A stretch of 64,000 nucleotides of DNA, from NCBI GenBank assembly GCA_963777515.1, contig CAVZQU010000006.1:1-64000 (forward strand), read 5' to 3'. This document shows, one piece after another, positions 44,108-53,996 of the stretch (its first letter is position 1; each line of letters opens with the position of its first letter). The notes beneath the pieces were generated by a model, which was not told the DNA's origin, searched no databases, and saw only the letters and a list, made by a program, of their open reading frames with translations. This stretch comes from CAVSWT01 sp963777515 (lineage in GTDB: Bacteria > Bacteroidota > Ignavibacteria > Ignavibacteriales > Ignavibacteriaceae). The position numbers were made by a program, and so were the translations under genes.

Positions 44108-45908
44108 ATGAGGAGATACTTTTCTAAAATAGTTTTCTTTTTAACCTTAGTTGTTCAACTAATTCCAGAGATAAAAGCACAAGCACCAACAGTTTTATCT
44201 ATTTCACCAACCTTTAACCAAATAGCAAACACTACTACTCCAGAAATCTCTGCCACATTTAATGTATCAATGGATTCATCGTCATTTGACAACTTATCAT
44301 TTGCTGTGATGGGTGAAAGGAGTGCTGATCATACCGGGGAAATAATCTATAATGAAGCAAATAAAACAGTAACATTTAATTCTACCAATAAATTCAGTGC
44401 CGGTGAAAGAATAACCGTTACTTTGTCCAATAAAATAAAATCTTCTCAAGGGGATTCCTTACAAGGTTTTATCTGGACGTTTAGAATTCCTTCCAAACGG
44501 GTGGGGGTTAATTTTAGCGAAGCAAAAGAATATAATGCTGGCGGATGGGGTTTGCAATGTGTAGACATGAATAATGACGGCAGCCCGGATATAGTAACGA
44601 GCAGCGGAATAATATTTAATAAATGACGGGCAAGGAAATTTCCCAACTCACTGGACAATAAATGGGCTAGATTATTCTTTCCCGATATGTGCAAGTGATT
44701 TTAATAGGGATGGAATTATAGATTTATTTTATTATGGAGCAAATGGACTTACAATAGGTTTAGGCGATGGAAAAGGAAATTTTGAAGAAAGCAGCTTAAA
44801 CTGGTATTGGTATTATTTTACTGTGGCTGATTTTAATGGAGATGGATACCCGGATATAGCCGGCATAAATTCTACTCCTGGGGACCCAAATAATCCAGTT
44901 ACAGATTGGGGAATAGCATTTAACGATGGGAAAGGAAATTATAAGGATACTGCTTCAATTAAAGTTGCAGGTGGTGGTGTTGGTAATTGTATTTCGCCTG
45001 CCGATATTGATAATGACGGAGATGTTGATATAATCATTGGCTCTATTCCATATTGTTGCGGACCAAATTTGACGACTTATGGTTTGGAAGGTTTGATTGT
45101 ATCCAGAAATAATGGCAAAGGAATTTTTAACGAATATCAATTATATCCTGCTTGCAATGATTTTCCCGGAGATCCTTACGATTTATATTCATCGGATTTT
45201 AATAATGATAACCTTTTAGATATAGCAGTTTTGGGTTATCATGGAGCAATTATAATAAATAAAGGGGATGGTATTTATGGTGAATGCTTTGATACTTTGT
45301 ATATTCACTCCTTTTGGGGACCTGAAATAGGTGGTAGTCTTACTGCCGGAGATGTAAATGGGGACGGTTGGATTGATATTGCAGTCAGTGGGCATCAATT
45401 TCTTCCTTTTGAAACCTTCCCAAGAGGATATACGGTTTTAATAAATTATGAAAGTAATTTCTCAGATAGTCAAGGTTTTTATAATTATTTTACTGATACA
45501 TTACCTAATTCAGATATTTTTTCATCAACACTCGCAGATCTTGATGGTGACGATGATCTGGATTTAGTGCATTGCGGAAGCTCTTTGTACATTACTTTCA
45601 ATCAAGATACTATCACCTCAGTTAAAGACAATATTTCCCAAACAAAGGAATTTTATCTATTCCAGAATTACCCTAATCCGTTTAATCCTTTAACTTATAT
45701 GGAATATGCTTTAACAAAAAGTTGTTATGTTACATTAAAAATCTATAACGCATTAGGAAAGGAGGTAAAAACTTTAGTAAATAAATATCAAACAATTGGA
45801 AATTATAGAATTAGTTTTAATGCTAACAATTTGACGAGCGGTGTTTATTTTTATCAATTAACAACCGGTGGAGGAAGCATAACAAGAAAAATGATTTATT
45901 TAAAATGA
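44108..45908 (+). CDS. Big_5/FG-GAP secreted protein with T9SS tail, frameshifted
   Basis: Two frames form one ~600-residue protein. 44108-44626: signal peptide (ending EIKAQ), a SbsA-type Ig-like domain (TVLSISPTFNQIANTTTPEISATFN ... FIWTFRIP) and the first FG-GAP loop (DMNNDGSPDIV). From ~44622 to 45908 in the next frame: further loops (DFNRDGIIDLF, DFNGDGYPDIA, DIDNDGDVDII, DFNNDNLLDIA, DVNGDGWIDIA, DLDGDDDLDLV) and a sorting domain (NYPNPFNPLTYMEYAL ... KMIYLK). One extra A in the run at 44619-44623 explains the break. GGGGAG precedes the ATG. Its end overlaps the convergent ABC gene by 9 bp. Confidence 0.82.
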
Positions 45909-46832
45909 AAAGTTTCTTAATTCATTTAAAGTAAGATTATATTCCTCAGCTTTTAATAGTAATTTTGTATAAGGATGCTGGGGATTCTGAAAAATATTTT
46001 TTGTTTCGCCTCTCTCAACAATTTCACCTTTGTACATGATAATAATTTCATCAGCAAGCTTTTGCAGGATTTTTAAATTATGAGCAATGCAAATCATTGT
46101 CAGGTTAAATTGTTCATTTATTTTTTTGAATAAGTTTAAAAGATTCAATTGTGATTCAGGGTCTTGTGCAGAAAAAGGTTCATCCAAGATTAAAAGTTCA
46201 GGCTGAGTTATTAATATTCTCGCTAAAGCTGCTCGCTGCTGTTCACCGCCGCTTAATTCATAACCTTTTCTATGCCAGAGCGATTCTGAAAAATTTAAAA
46301 GATTAAAAATTTGTACTACACTACCTTGCCGGGAGTGTTGCTGAACTAATTTTTCTGTCACATTGAGTTTGTCGAAATGTGATTTGTCTTTAGAAATATA
46401 GTCTTCGACAGGCTCAGACTGACGAGATAAGTCCTCAGCAACACTCACTGATTTGTAGTCCGTTCCTTGCGATGAACTTTGTGTTTTACCGAATCTTATT
46501 GAATATGCTTCTTCAACAATTTTATAAATTTCTCTATATGGATTTAATATCTCGCCATTGTTCTGAAATAAAATTTGTATCGGGCTGGTTTTAATATCTC
46601 CCCAGTTTTTTGATTTATGAAAAATCATTGAGCCTTTGGTTGGGCTATTTATTCCTGCAATTATTTTGACAAGAGTTGTTTTCCCGCTTCCCGATTCGCC
46701 GGCGATACCGAGAATTTTTCCATGATCAATTTCAAATGAAATATCTTTTAAAATTATTTTTTCAGAATGTTTTTGGGAATTATTCTCTGCATGAACTGAA
46801 TAGGAAATATTATTTAAAATTAATTGCGGCAT
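45900..46832 (-). CDS. oligopeptide/dipeptide ABC transporter ATPase (OppF/DppF-like) with palindromic insert
   Basis: 310 residues. Walker A GESGSGKTT, Q-loop region, signature ELSGGEQQRAALARIL, Walker B LLILDEP, and the C-terminal NIFQNPQHPYTKLLL typical of OppF/DppF. Between the Q-loop and the signature, where relatives have a short link, about 40-50 extra residues (SSSQGTDYKSVSVAED ... LVQQHSRQGS) are encoded by a palindromic repeat element (46334-46445), in frame. Its ATG overlaps the stop of the other ATPase gene (TGATG), so the two are translationally coupled. The substrate-binding and permease genes lie divergently from 47648. Confidence 0.88.
   Translation of the reverse strand: MPQLILNNISYSVHAENNSQKHSEKIILKDISFEIDHGKILGIAGESGSGKTTLVKIIAGINSPTKGSMIFHKSKNWGDIKTSPIQILFQNNGEILNPYREIYKIVEEAYSIRFGKTQSSSQGTDYKSVSVAEDLSRQSEPVEDYISKDKSHFDKLNVTEKLVQQHSRQGSVVQIFNLLNFSESLWHRKGYELSGGEQQRAALARILITQPELLILDEPFSAQDPESQLNLLNLFKKINEQFNLTMICIAHNLKILQKLADEIIIMYKGEIVERGETKNIFQNPQHPYTKLLLKAEEYNLTLNELRNFSF
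46334..46445. mobile_element. palindromic element inserted in frame in an ABC ATPase gene
   Basis: 112 bp bounded by the perfect 11-bp inverted repeat AGTGTTGCTGA / TCAGCAACACT (13 of 14 when extended outward). Inside lies the same second-level repeat as in the intergenic elements at 27068 and 49348: GTCACATTGAGTTTGTCGAA and TTCGACAGGCTCAGACTGAC (15 of 20 complementary). The insert has no stop in the gene's frame. Confidence 0.8.
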
Positions 46833-47587
46833 CAGCTTGAAAGACTTTGATATGAAGAAATAAAAGATTCAAATGAAGAACTGATTTTTTGATTGAAGAA
46901 ATCTTCTGTATCATAAAAATCAGAAAGGGTTCCGTTATTTAAATAAGCTATTTTATCGCTAACAATTTTTGAAAAAGTTAAATCCTGCGAAACAAGTAAA
47001 ACAGAATTATTTTTTTGCGATGCAAATTCTTTCAATTTATGTAAATATAAATTAGAAATTGCCGTATCGATCCCTGAAGTTGGTTCATCCAAAATTAAAA
47101 GCTGCGGATTAGTTGATAAAGCTAAAACGAGACTAACGCGCTGAGCCATCCCACCGCTGAGTTCGTAAGCATGCATATTAAATAATTGTTTTGACTTTGG
47201 AAGAAGAAAATATTCAAGCAGCTCATCAATATTTATGTTATCAGTTGCAAACTCTTTAAAATAATATCCCAACTTTTTTAAATGGTCAAATCCGTTCATC
47301 GCATCCTGGAAAACATATTTTACTTTTTCTCTTCTTAAATTTCTCAATTCATTTTCATTTAATTCAAAGATATCTTTTTCATCAATAATTATTTTACCAT
47401 CAATAGAATAAAATTTTTCATCTAATAATTTTGTTAATGATTTTATGAGAGTTGATTTGCCGCTGCCGTTAATTCCCAGTATTGTGTTGATGGTATTTGG
47501 TTGAATCTCGAATTCTATGTCATGCAGCAAAGTCCGGCTGTTTCTTTCGCCGATTAATTTTATTTCTTTTATATCAACTTCAACCAT
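46832..47587 (-). CDS. oligopeptide/dipeptide ABC transporter ATPase (OppD/DppD-like)
   Basis: 251 residues, somewhat shorter than the usual ~320. Walker A GINGSGKST, signature ELSGGMAQRVSLVLAL, Walker B LLILDEP-TSG, H-loop replaced by SQD (LLVSQDLTF), where most members have HD. It ends without the C-terminal oligopeptide-ABC extension. Operon head of the ATPase pair; 60 bp from the divergent substrate-binding protein gene. Confidence 0.85.
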   Translation of the reverse strand: MVEVDIKEIKLIGERNSRTLLHDIEFEIQPNTINTILGINGSGKSTLIKSLTKLLDEKFYSIDGKIIIDEKDIFELNENELRNLRREKVKYVFQDAMNGFDHLKKLGYYFKEFATDNINIDELLEYFLLPKSKQLFNMHAYELSGGMAQRVSLVLALSTNPQLLILDEPTSGIDTAISNLYLHKLKEFASQKNNSVLLVSQDLTFSKIVSDKIAYLNNGTLSDFYDTEDFFNQKISSSFESFISSYQSLSS

Positions 47588-47617
47588 TTATTTACGAAGT
47601 TTGTTATTTTATATTTG
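47587..47617 (+). promoter_or_regulatory. Bacteroidota-type promoter of the binding-protein gene
   Basis: TTTA - 19 bp - TATATTTG. The start site would be near 47623, about 25 bases before the ATG at 47648. The element overlaps the alternative TTG start at 47615, which argues for the ATG. Confidence 0.6.
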
Positions 47618-47647
47618 AATATCAAAATAATAAATAAAGTTAAATTT

Positions 47648-49339
47648 ATGACTATTAAATTTACGAAAAATTTTGGGGGACACTTCAACGCTCTATTATT
47701 ATCTCTACTTCTAATTTCACTGCTGGTATTTTCTTCATGTAAAAATGAATCACCGGTAAATTCAAATAGAGTTGTTATCGGAATTAATTCCGATATCGAA
47801 TCAATGAATCCACTCTTCGCTTTTACTTTGAACGAAGGACAGATCACTGAATTATTGTATGCCGGTTTAGTTAAATTTGATTGGGATGACTCTACTGGAG
47901 ATTTAAAGCCTTCTCCAATGCTTGCTAAAGAATGGAAATGGAGTGATGATTCTCTTTCGGTTACTTTTAAATTAAGAGATGGAATAAAGTGGCGTGATGA
48001 TAAACCTATCACTCCTGAAGATATAGTTTTCTCTTTTGATTTATATGCAGACCCGAAAGTTCAGAGCAGGCTTTTGGGATATTTTGAAAAATTTGCAATG
48101 ACAAAAGATTCGCTGATAGACCTTAAAAAGACTTTTGATATTATAGATTCAAAAACAATTAAAATTAATTTTATAAAAGGTTCAGCTCCGTCTTTGTTTG
48201 ATGTTGATGTTCCAATTATTCCCAAACATGTTTTTGAAAAATTCGATAGAAAAAATTTAGTAACTCTTGAAAAAGGATTGGACTCAGTAACATCCGGCCC
48301 TTTTTATCTGGAAAGATGGGATAAGAATCAAGCAATATTTTTAAAGGCAAATCCGAAATCTTTTCTCTATAACCCAGACAATGTTTCAGAAATAATTTTT
48401 AAGATTGTTACGGACTATAATTCAAGGTTAACTCAGCTTGAAAAAGGCGAAATTGATTTGATGGAAAATTTAAAGCCGGACGATGCCGCCGAACTTGAAT
48501 CATCAGGCAAGATAAATATTTCATCTGTCAAAGGAAGAAGCTATGATTATATCGCCTGGAATAATATTGATGGAGAAGCTTACAGTAAGAAAAAAATTAT
48601 AAAGCCTAATTTTTTATTTGGTTCGCCGGAAGTTCGTAAAGCTTTAACCTATGCAATTAACAGAAGTGAAATTGTCTCAGAGTTTTTAAATAATAAAGGA
48701 AGTGTGGCAACTACTCCAATACCGGATATATTTAAAAATGCTTTCAATAATAATCTGCACACTTATGATTATAATCCTGAAAAGGCTAAATCTTTATTAA
48801 AGCAAGCAGGTTGGGAAGACAAAAATAAAGATGGAATTTTGGAAAAAGACGGGAAGAATTTTTCATTCGCGTTATATTATCCTGCTGGAAACCCTTTAAG
48901 GGATTTTGCTGCACCCATAATTAAAAATAATTTAAAAGCCGTTGGTATTGATGTTACAACCACTGCAATTGAATCGGGTGTGTTTTTTCAAAATATGTTT
49001 GAAAGAAAATATGACGCCTGGATGGCAGGCTGGGAAATAGCTGTGCCTCTTGATTTAAAGCCTTCATGGTATTCGAATTTTGATGCTGCGCCGATTAATC
49101 TATATTCTTATCAAAATAAAAATGTTGATGCAATTTTAGAAAAGCTTGATACTAAAATTTCAGAAGATGAAAAAAATATTCTTTATAAAAAGTTCCAGGA
49201 AATCATACATGAAGATGAGCCGATTACTTTTTTATATTGGATTGATGATTTAGTCGGTTATAACAAACGAATAAAAGATATTACGATTTCACCATTAGGC
49301 GCTGTTCAAGATTGCTGGGAGTGGAAAGTAACTCAATAG
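47648..49339 (+). CDS. peptide ABC transporter substrate-binding lipoprotein (SBP_bac_5)
   Basis: 563 residues from the ATG at 47648. Lipoprotein signal LLLISLLVFSSC with the lipid-bearing Cys at about residue 31. The mature protein shows the family 5 pattern: VIGINSDIESMNPLF, KLRDGIKWRDDKPITPEDIVFSF, SGPFYLERWDKNQAI, and VRKALTYAINRSEIV. It delivers di- or oligopeptides (or another family ligand such as nickel or heme) to the permeases. It heads the plus-strand half of the transporter; the permease gene follows after a 183-bp gap that holds a palindromic element. Confidence 0.92.
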   Translation: MTIKFTKNFGGHFNALLLSLLLISLLVFSSCKNESPVNSNRVVIGINSDIESMNPLFAFTLNEGQITELLYAGLVKFDWDDSTGDLKPSPMLAKEWKWSDDSLSVTFKLRDGIKWRDDKPITPEDIVFSFDLYADPKVQSRLLGYFEKFAMTKDSLIDLKKTFDIIDSKTIKINFIKGSAPSLFDVDVPIIPKHVFEKFDRKNLVTLEKGLDSVTSGPFYLERWDKNQAIFLKANPKSFLYNPDNVSEIIFKIVTDYNSRLTQLEKGEIDLMENLKPDDAAELESSGKINISSVKGRSYDYIAWNNIDGEAYSKKKIIKPNFLFGSPEVRKALTYAINRSEIVSEFLNNKGSVATTPIPDIFKNAFNNNLHTYDYNPEKAKSLLKQAGWEDKNKDGILEKDGKNFSFALYYPAGNPLRDFAAPIIKNNLKAVGIDVTTTAIESGVFFQNMFERKYDAWMAGWEIAVPLDLKPSWYSNFDAAPINLYSYQNKNVDAILEKLDTKISEDEKNILYKKFQEIIHEDEPITFLYWIDDLVGYNKRIKDITISPLGAVQDCWEWKVTQ

Positions 49340-49347
49340 TAAATTAA

Positions 49348-49479
49348 AAGAGGCTTCTGAAAAATTAACTATTAAAAAAGTTATAATGTCAAACTGAGCT
49401 TGTCGAAGTTTATATTGCTTCTAAGTTTGTCATACTTCGATAAACTCAGTATGACAATGATTAATTTTTCAGAAGTCTT
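49348..49479. mobile_element. MITE-like nested palindromic element
   Basis: 132 bp, terminal inverted repeats AAGAGGCTTCTGAAAAATTA / TAATTTTTCAGAAGTCTT (two-base gap). Inside are GTCAAACTGAGCTTGTCGAA and TTCGATAAACTCAGTATGAC. Outer ends are like those at 27068-27210. It separates the binding-protein gene from its permeases and has no coding capacity; as RNA it would fold into a long hairpin. Confidence 0.75.
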
Positions 49480-49521
49480 AAATAATAATAAATATTCTTA
49501 TGCTTAGCTAAATTTTATTGA

Positions 49522-50508
49522 ATGAAGAAAAATACTTTAATACTTATTGCTAAAAGAATTTTATCTTCACTTATTGTGTTATTCTTGATGCTTACTTTTA
49601 TCTTTTTCCTATTAAGAATTTCACCCGGCGACCCATCTTTAAAATTTGTTTCACCACAGCTTTCTCCTGAATTAGCTTTAAAAGTTAGAGAGTCATTCGG
49701 ACTTAACAGCTCGCTTCTTGTCCAATACAAATCGTTCCTATTAAATTTAGTGCAAGGTGATTTGGGAATATCATATACTTATAGAATTCCTGTTACATCT
49801 GTTTTAAAAGAATATCTTCCTTTTACAATGGTATTTGCAATTTCTAGCTTTATTATTCAAATCACTTTTGCATTTTTGTTGGCTTTATTTTCTGTTAAAA
49901 GAATAAATCAATTTTCAGATAAATTGCTTTCAAAACTAAGCCTGTTCGCTTTTTCTATCCCTTCATTTGTACTGGGTGTATTTTTGATTTTTGTTTTTTC
50001 GGAATTGTTAAATTTATTTCCTTCTTCCGGTTTAACTTCTTTTGACCATGAATCATTTTCTTTCATTAATAAATTTTTTGATTATCTAAAACATATTACT
50101 CTACCCTTAATAACACTTTCACTCGCCGGAGTTGCTGTCTTCTACAAATATTTAAGAGAAAGTTTAGAAGAAACTTTTAACAAGCCACTTGTTTTAAATC
50201 TTCGCTCGCTTGGAATGAGTGAAAAAAAAATAATTAGGAAGCATGTAATTCCTAATGCAATCGGCCCTCTTATTTCAGTTGCCGGAGTAGAGCTTGGATT
50301 GTTATTCAGCGGGGCATTAATAACAGAAGTAATTTTTGGATTACCCGGGATGGGAAGTTTAACTGTGAATTCAATTCTTTCACGTGATTATCCCATGGTT
50401 ATTGGATGCACTTTTGTAGCAGGCTTTCTTATAATTATAAGCAACCTTGCCGCTGACCTTGTAAGAGCAAAGTTAGATAAGAGAGTATTTAAAGAAATTT
50501 TAAATTAG
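49522..50508 (+). CDS. peptide ABC transporter permease (DppB/OppB-like)
   Basis: 328 residues with about six membrane helices. RISPGDPSLKF near the N-terminus is the DppB/OppB signature, and the EAA loop (SLGMSEKKIIRKHVIPNAIGPLISVAG) is intact. It pairs with the next gene to form the channel energised by the two ATPases encoded at 45900-47587. Confidence 0.93.
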   Translation: MKKNTLILIAKRILSSLIVLFLMLTFIFFLLRISPGDPSLKFVSPQLSPELALKVRESFGLNSSLLVQYKSFLLNLVQGDLGISYTYRIPVTSVLKEYLPFTMVFAISSFIIQITFAFLLALFSVKRINQFSDKLLSKLSLFAFSIPSFVLGVFLIFVFSELLNLFPSSGLTSFDHESFSFINKFFDYLKHITLPLITLSLAGVAVFYKYLRESLEETFNKPLVLNLRSLGMSEKKIIRKHVIPNAIGPLISVAGVELGLLFSGALITEVIFGLPGMGSLTVNSILSRDYPMVIGCTFVAGFLIIISNLAADLVRAKLDKRVFKEILN

Positions 50509-50515
50509 TATTTAT

Positions 50516-51807
50516 TTGAAACTTCAAATTAAAATATGGCATTTTATTCTTTTCTTACTTGGCGGTTTGCTGGTAATTAAGTTTTCTTTTTTTGTTGATA
50601 CGATTTCTCTGTTTTTCTTTCATCTAAAATTGTTTTTTATAGATTTTAATTTTGCTAAAAATCAATTAAGTTTTTCATTGATAGATTCTTACTTATCTTT
50701 AATATTATTGATTGCAGTTATAATTTTTGTCTTGCTAAAAAAGTCTTCATTAAATTATCTTCAATCGAGAATTAATTTCACGAATTCAATTATAATCGTA
50801 TTAATTTTTGTTTTTATTTTTGCTCCTGCTATTTCAAATTTTAACCCTGACTTTCAAAAAGATTTAAAAGTTACAAGACTTCTTTCACCTTTTAGCTTTA
50901 AAAAAGTTTTACATTTAAAATATCAATCGAAAAAAAAATTAGGTAAAGAAGATAAATTTATCCTTGATAAAAAAAATGTTGCACGGCAGTCATTTGATGA
51001 ATCAATTGCTTTTGCTGACAGTGTACAGATAAAAAATGATGGATTAATTTATTATCAAAAGAATGAAAAAAAAGAAATATCATCTGATTACTTACTGTGG
51101 TCTGTAAAAAATAAAAAGCCAATTATTGATTCAAAAATATTTTTACTCGGCAGCGACGAATTGGGAAGAGATGTTTTCAGCAGATTAATTTATGGTGCAA
51201 GAATTTCTTTGACAATAGGTTTGGGAGCAGTGCTCATATCTGCTTTTATTGGATTGTTACTAGGATTTATTGCCGGCTATATCGGCGGGGCTGCTGATTC
51301 AATTATATATCGAATAACGGATATGTTTCTCGCCTTCCCGATTATATTTTTAATTATTTTTATTTTGGCTTTTTTTAGTTCGTCAATAATAGCTGTAATT
51401 GTTGTATTAGGTTTTTCAGGCTGGATGAGCCTTTTTAAGATTGTTCGCAGTGAAGTAATTTCTATTAAGCACAAAGATTATTTTCAAAGCTCGAAATTGT
51501 TAGGCTTAAATAAATTTCAATTATTATTTAAAGAAATATTGCCGGTTATATTTGCTCCTGTTTTAGTTAACCTGGTTTTCTTATACGGCAATGTTATTTT
51601 AGCGGAAGCAGCATTAAGCTATCTTAGGACTCGGAACCGGCTCAATTTATCCATCATGGGGTGCAATGATAAATGAAGGGCAAAATTATTTGTCAAAAGC
51701 CTGGTGGATGATTTTGTTTCCTGGCCTAGTGCTGTATTTAACTTTGTACACAGCAAACAAATTTGGTAAAGAAATTCATCAACTCATTAATCCCGCGAAG
51801 CAATTTA
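50516..51807 (+). CDS. peptide ABC transporter permease (DppC/OppC-like), frameshifted near its end
   Basis: Starts 7 bp after the first permease (TTG-type start; no ATG at this end). It has an N-terminal extension with extra helices and a periplasmic loop (~1-210), then a BPD_transp_1 domain: LLGSDELGRDVFSRLIYGARISLTIG and EAA loop KLLGLNKFQLLFKEILPVIFAPVLV. At ~51625 the frame breaks; the natural sequence SYLGLGTGSIYPSWGAMINEG continues one frame over, to AWWMILFPGLVLYLTLYTANKFG...INPAK. In that frame no stop separates it from the protein kinase that follows. One further indel would give a TGA overlapping the kinase ATG at 51807 (ATGA), the likelier original state. Confidence 0.85.
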
Positions 51808-52641
51808 TGATAAATGACAGATATATTATCAAAAAGAAATTAGGTGAAGGCAGAAGCACCGTTTATTTATGTGAGGACTTAGAAACACCTGATACAAATG
51901 TTGCAATAAAAATCTTACCGGCAAATTCTCCAAAAGAAGAAGCAAAAACCTTTCTTGATGAGTATTTTATTTTAGGCAGACTCCATCATCCAAATATTAT
52001 TCGCTCATTAGAATATGGGACGGTGGTTACCACAAAAGACAATAAACATGGTATTGAGCTCGGCAGCAAATTTTTTACTCAAGAATATTACGATGGTATT
52101 GGACTTCTAAAAGATGAGAATTTGTCAAATGAAGAATACTTAGTTGAAGTTATTAAGCAGTTATGTTCTGCATTATTTTATCTCCATCAGTCAAATTATA
52201 TTTACTATGATTTTAAAGCAGAAAATATTTTAATAAAAGTCGTTGAAGGTAAGCCACATTGTAAAAATGATAGATTTTGGTTTTGCTATAAATATTTTTG
52301 AAAATGAAGAATATGAAATTAGAGGAACTGCAGAGTATATAGCTCCAGAAATTTTAAAGAAAGAAGACCATGACCATAGAGTAGATTTATACGCATTTGG
52401 AATTCTGCTTTATAAAATTGTGTATGGCAAATTTCCGTTTGAAACTGATACAGAGTTGAGCATTTATAAAGCCCACCTTGAAGAAGAATTTGAATTTCCT
52501 TCTACACATTATTCTGAAAAGCTTTTACAAATCATAAAAAAGCTTTTAGCTAAAGATGTAACTGAAAGATATTCTAATACTCTGCAAGTGCTTTTTGATT
52601 TAGGTATCGATGTAAACCTGCCTATCCGGACAAGCAGGTGA
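51807..52641 (+). pseudogene. serine/threonine protein kinase domain, frameshifted
   Basis: First part of a kinase-ATPase-TPR gene. Gly loop LGEGRSTVYL, VAIK lysine (NVAIKILP), HPNIIRSLEYG, catalytic loop YYDFKAENILI (the His-Arg of HRD replaced by Tyr-Tyr, Asp kept), DFG (MIDFGFA) and APE (YIAPEIL) with DLYAFGILLYKIVYG. The frame changes at ~52250, just before DFG. It ends at a TGA created next to a 24-bp palindrome (52616-52639). Continues as the ATPase part below. The active-site residues suggest that the ancestor was active. Confidence 0.8.
52616..52639. repeat. 24-bp palindrome inside the kinase gene
   Basis: ACCTGC-CTATCCGGACAA-GCAGGT, 20 of 24 positions self-complementary. It is like the inner palindrome CCTGCCTATCGGCAGACAGG at 27107-27126. 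Translation stops just after it, so this copy looks disruptive. Confidence 0.65.
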
Positions 52642-53996
52642 AAAAATTAAAAATGATTTTATGCCGGCAAGAGTTGTGGCCGATAGAAAAGATTCATTTA
52701 ATATTCTAAAAAAATATATTAGTGATGAGCAAAGCGGGGAAGTGTTTACGTGTAAAAGGATTGGAAGATGCGGGTAAGACATCATTGCTATTTAAAATTT
52801 ATTATGAGTTTGAAAATGTAATTTTCCTTAGAGGCAATTATGCTAAATCAGGAATTGAATTTCTTAAAAATTTTATTGAAGAGAATATTTTTTAATGATT
52901 TTATTTATTCAAATCTTTCCCCAGAGTTAAAAGATGATATACAAAATATTCTTTCATCAAACAAAGATAATATACTTAAATGAAATACGAATAGCTTTCT
53001 CCCAGCTTTCATCCGTAAATAAATTTATCTTACTTCTGGATGATTTTAATAAGTACGATTCTTTCACTATTGAAATACTTCATGAAATAATTCCGGTACT
53101 TCAGGTTAATAGAATAAAAGTAATTATCGCAGAAGGTTCAGAACAGCCATATCTTTCCGGGTTCATTAACAACCTTAGGGAAATCGATTTGATGCCTTTT
53201 ACTGATGTTCAGCTAAAAGAATATTTTGAAAGCAGCTATGCAAACTTTTTCCCCAAGAGAAGAGTTAAGAAAAAATGTTGCACTTTATGCTGATTTTCTA
53301 CCTGGAAGTGTAGTAAACTTTATAAGAGATTGTTTGTTTTTTAATCTGTTAGTTTACAAGTATAATGAAATTGTAATTCAGCTTGATGATAAAGCAATTA
53401 ATTTATTAAAGAGTTCTCATGAAGTTATATATGATGCACGGTTTCAAACATTAACTGATGAAGAAAAAGAACTCGCTCAAATAATAGCGGCGTTCGATAT
53501 TACAGTTGACAAAGAGGTGCTCTCAGAAATTTTTGATCATCACAAAGAGGACATTACTTTATTAATTAATCAGCTTAATAAAAAAAATATAATTTATGCT
53601 CCAAATGATTCTGCCCTGCCATATTTCCAATCGGATGGATTTAAAAAATTTATATACTCCACTATAGTAGATAAAGAACATCTGCATCTGGAAATAGGAA
53701 AAGTTCTCCGACAAAAATTTCCATTAACAAATAAAAATGAAATTGCACGTCATTTTGAATTAGCCAAAGAATTTTTTACCTGCTATAAAATTTTACTATT
53801 GGAAATTAAAGAAGCGGAAAAACTATCTGCATTCAGTTACAAGAGAAAACTATTGGAACGTTTGTTAAGTTTCCCTTTAGACTCTTCAATAAAACTTGAA
53901 TTAAATATAGACTTAAGTAAAGTTTTATATTCACTCGGAGAATATAATAATTCTATAAAATTAATTGATGAATTGCTTGAAGCTAAAATTGAGTGA
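52640..53996 (+). pseudogene. ATPase (AAA_16/STAND-like) part of the kinase gene, multiply frameshifted
   Basis: Pieces of one protein are spread over three frames: PARVVADRKDSFNILKKYI, then VKGLEDAGKTSLLFKIYYEF (Walker A), NDFIYSNLSPELKDDIQNIL, IRIAFSQLSSVNKFILLLDDFNKYDSF (Walker B with LLLDD), NNLREIDLMPFTDVQLKEYFESSY, and a long segment to 53996 (winged-helix-like). Breaks lie at about 52740, 52890, 52980 and 53255. The order kinase - P-loop ATPase - TPR is that of PknK-like and multikinase regulators of stress or metabolism. As it stands the gene cannot give one product. Confidence 0.7.

Noticed and set aside
47569..48012. 147-codon minus-strand frame over the binding-protein gene
   Set aside because: Antisense to the conserved SBP_bac_5 N-terminus and across the divergent promoter; no recognisable product.
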